This document shows, piece by piece, positions 63,477 to 64,000 of a stretch of 64,000 nt of DNA (positions are counted from its first letter, which is position 1; each line of letters begins with the position of its first letter). A model generated the notes under the pieces. That model did not search any database, was not told the DNA's origin, and was given only the letters and a program-made list of their open reading frames with translations. Both the position numbers and the translations under genes were made by a program. The stretch comes from Cephalotus follicularis (taxonomy: Eukaryota > Streptophyta > Magnoliopsida > Oxalidales > Cephalotaceae), in NCBI GenBank assembly GCA_001972305.1, contig BDDD01001358.1:54717-118716 (forward strand). The letters run 5' to 3'.

Positions 63477-64000
63477 TGTCACACCCCGTTTACAAAAATG
63501 CAGCATTAAAGCGGTAAAGGCAATTAACACAAACATACAGCTCATGCCAAACCATAAAAATTAAAACTTAAACCTTTAACAAGGTACAACAGTTGCGGAA
63601 GCACAAAACCATAAGCTGTAAACCGTAACGTGTGTCCCATACCACACGCTACTCAAGAACAAAACATCAAGCTAATCGCCCATAAACGGAGCGTGAAAAA
63701 CAGTACAGGTTTAAAATCTGTCAAGAACAAGATTATTACAACAGTACAACCGGGAACTATAACCAACATCGGTTTAAGACAAAGCAAAAGCACAAGCAGA
63801 AGCAAGATCATGACAACTTGATCCTCCTTCATGTCGGTCCCACAGGTCCACGGCATCAATCTGTAAAGTAGGGGGTTAGCCGTTGTCCTCACTTGGCTAA
63901 AGCATAACAGCAGTTCGGAATTAAAATCAATGCATGTTATGATATGAATGCATAAATGATGCAGTACAGTGGAACCCAGTTTATACGTGTATAAAAATAT
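63477..64000 (-). repeat. R3: start of another gypsy LTR, cut by window edge
   Basis: TGTCACACCCCG begins inside the G5 RT. It contains a GCGGAAGC box near 63596, hairpin CGTGTG/CACACG with loop TCCCATAC at 63629-63648, AACGGAGCGTGA near 63686 and hairpin TTAGCC/GGCTAA at 63876-63900. These are in the same order as the other gypsy LTRs read from this end. It continues past 64000. Confidence 0.8.

Overview
This is a gene-poor, transposon-packed stretch of a flowering-plant nuclear genome. I see no host protein-coding gene, rRNA or tRNA. The coding sequence I can recognise belongs to LTR retrotransposons of two kinds. Ty3/gypsy chromoviruses of Tekay/Del type have a gag with RWW or CCHC motifs and an integrase ending in a chromodomain-like tail. 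Ty1/copia elements of SIRE/Maximus type have a UBN2-like gag, zinc knuckles, a YVDD-type RT and an extra envelope-like ORF after pol. Primer-binding sites match plant initiator tRNA-Met (TGGTATCAGAGC). The sequence does not let me name the species. All elements are broken by stops, frameshifts, deletions or nested insertions.

Layout (local labels: G = gypsy, C = copia, S = solo LTR, R = remnant). 1-13423: end of G1 (+) and its 3' LTR, split by G2 (-, 860-11323, TSD GCATG). G2 carries a short copia solo LTR S1 (3380-3697, TSD GTCAC) and a gypsy solo LTR S2 (6483-9327, TSD GATAC). 13424-17470: unassigned DNA with tandem repeats, split by solo LTR S3 (14205-16131, TSD ACCTT). 17471-25737: C1 (-), with a 311-base N gap in its 3' LTR. 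25738-27587: gypsy remnants R1 and R2. 27588-38296: C2 (+), whose envelope-like ORF is split by solo LTR S4 (35181-36738, TSD CATCC). 38297-44885: G3 (+). 44886-46721: G4 (-). 46722-63476: G5 (-), split by S5 (47025-49907, TSD AAATA), by S6 (52593-58449, TSD AGTCT, itself containing C3 (-)) and by G6 (+, 58513-61800, TSD GCAAC). 63477-64000: start of another LTR, R3.

The signal that these annotations do not explain is a set of about two dozen arrays of short palindromes with a GTCGAC core. There are two flavours, CAGTCGACTG and AAGCGTCGACGCTT, with variants, and successive units are mostly 19-23 bp apart. They occur inside LTRs of both superfamilies. In all three copia elements they occur again between pol and the envelope-like ORF, about 120-320 bp upstream of its ATG and followed by a TATA-like box. 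My inference is that this is a transferable regulatory module (promoter or RNA-folding element) shared by unrelated retrotransposons, and that it may drive the envelope-like ORF from its own promoter.

The gypsy LTRs also share two small hairpins whose stems vary in a compensating way (loop TCCCATAC; stem TTAGCC/GGCTAA), in a fixed order near the LTR 3' end. Family-specific hairpin arrays lie nearby.
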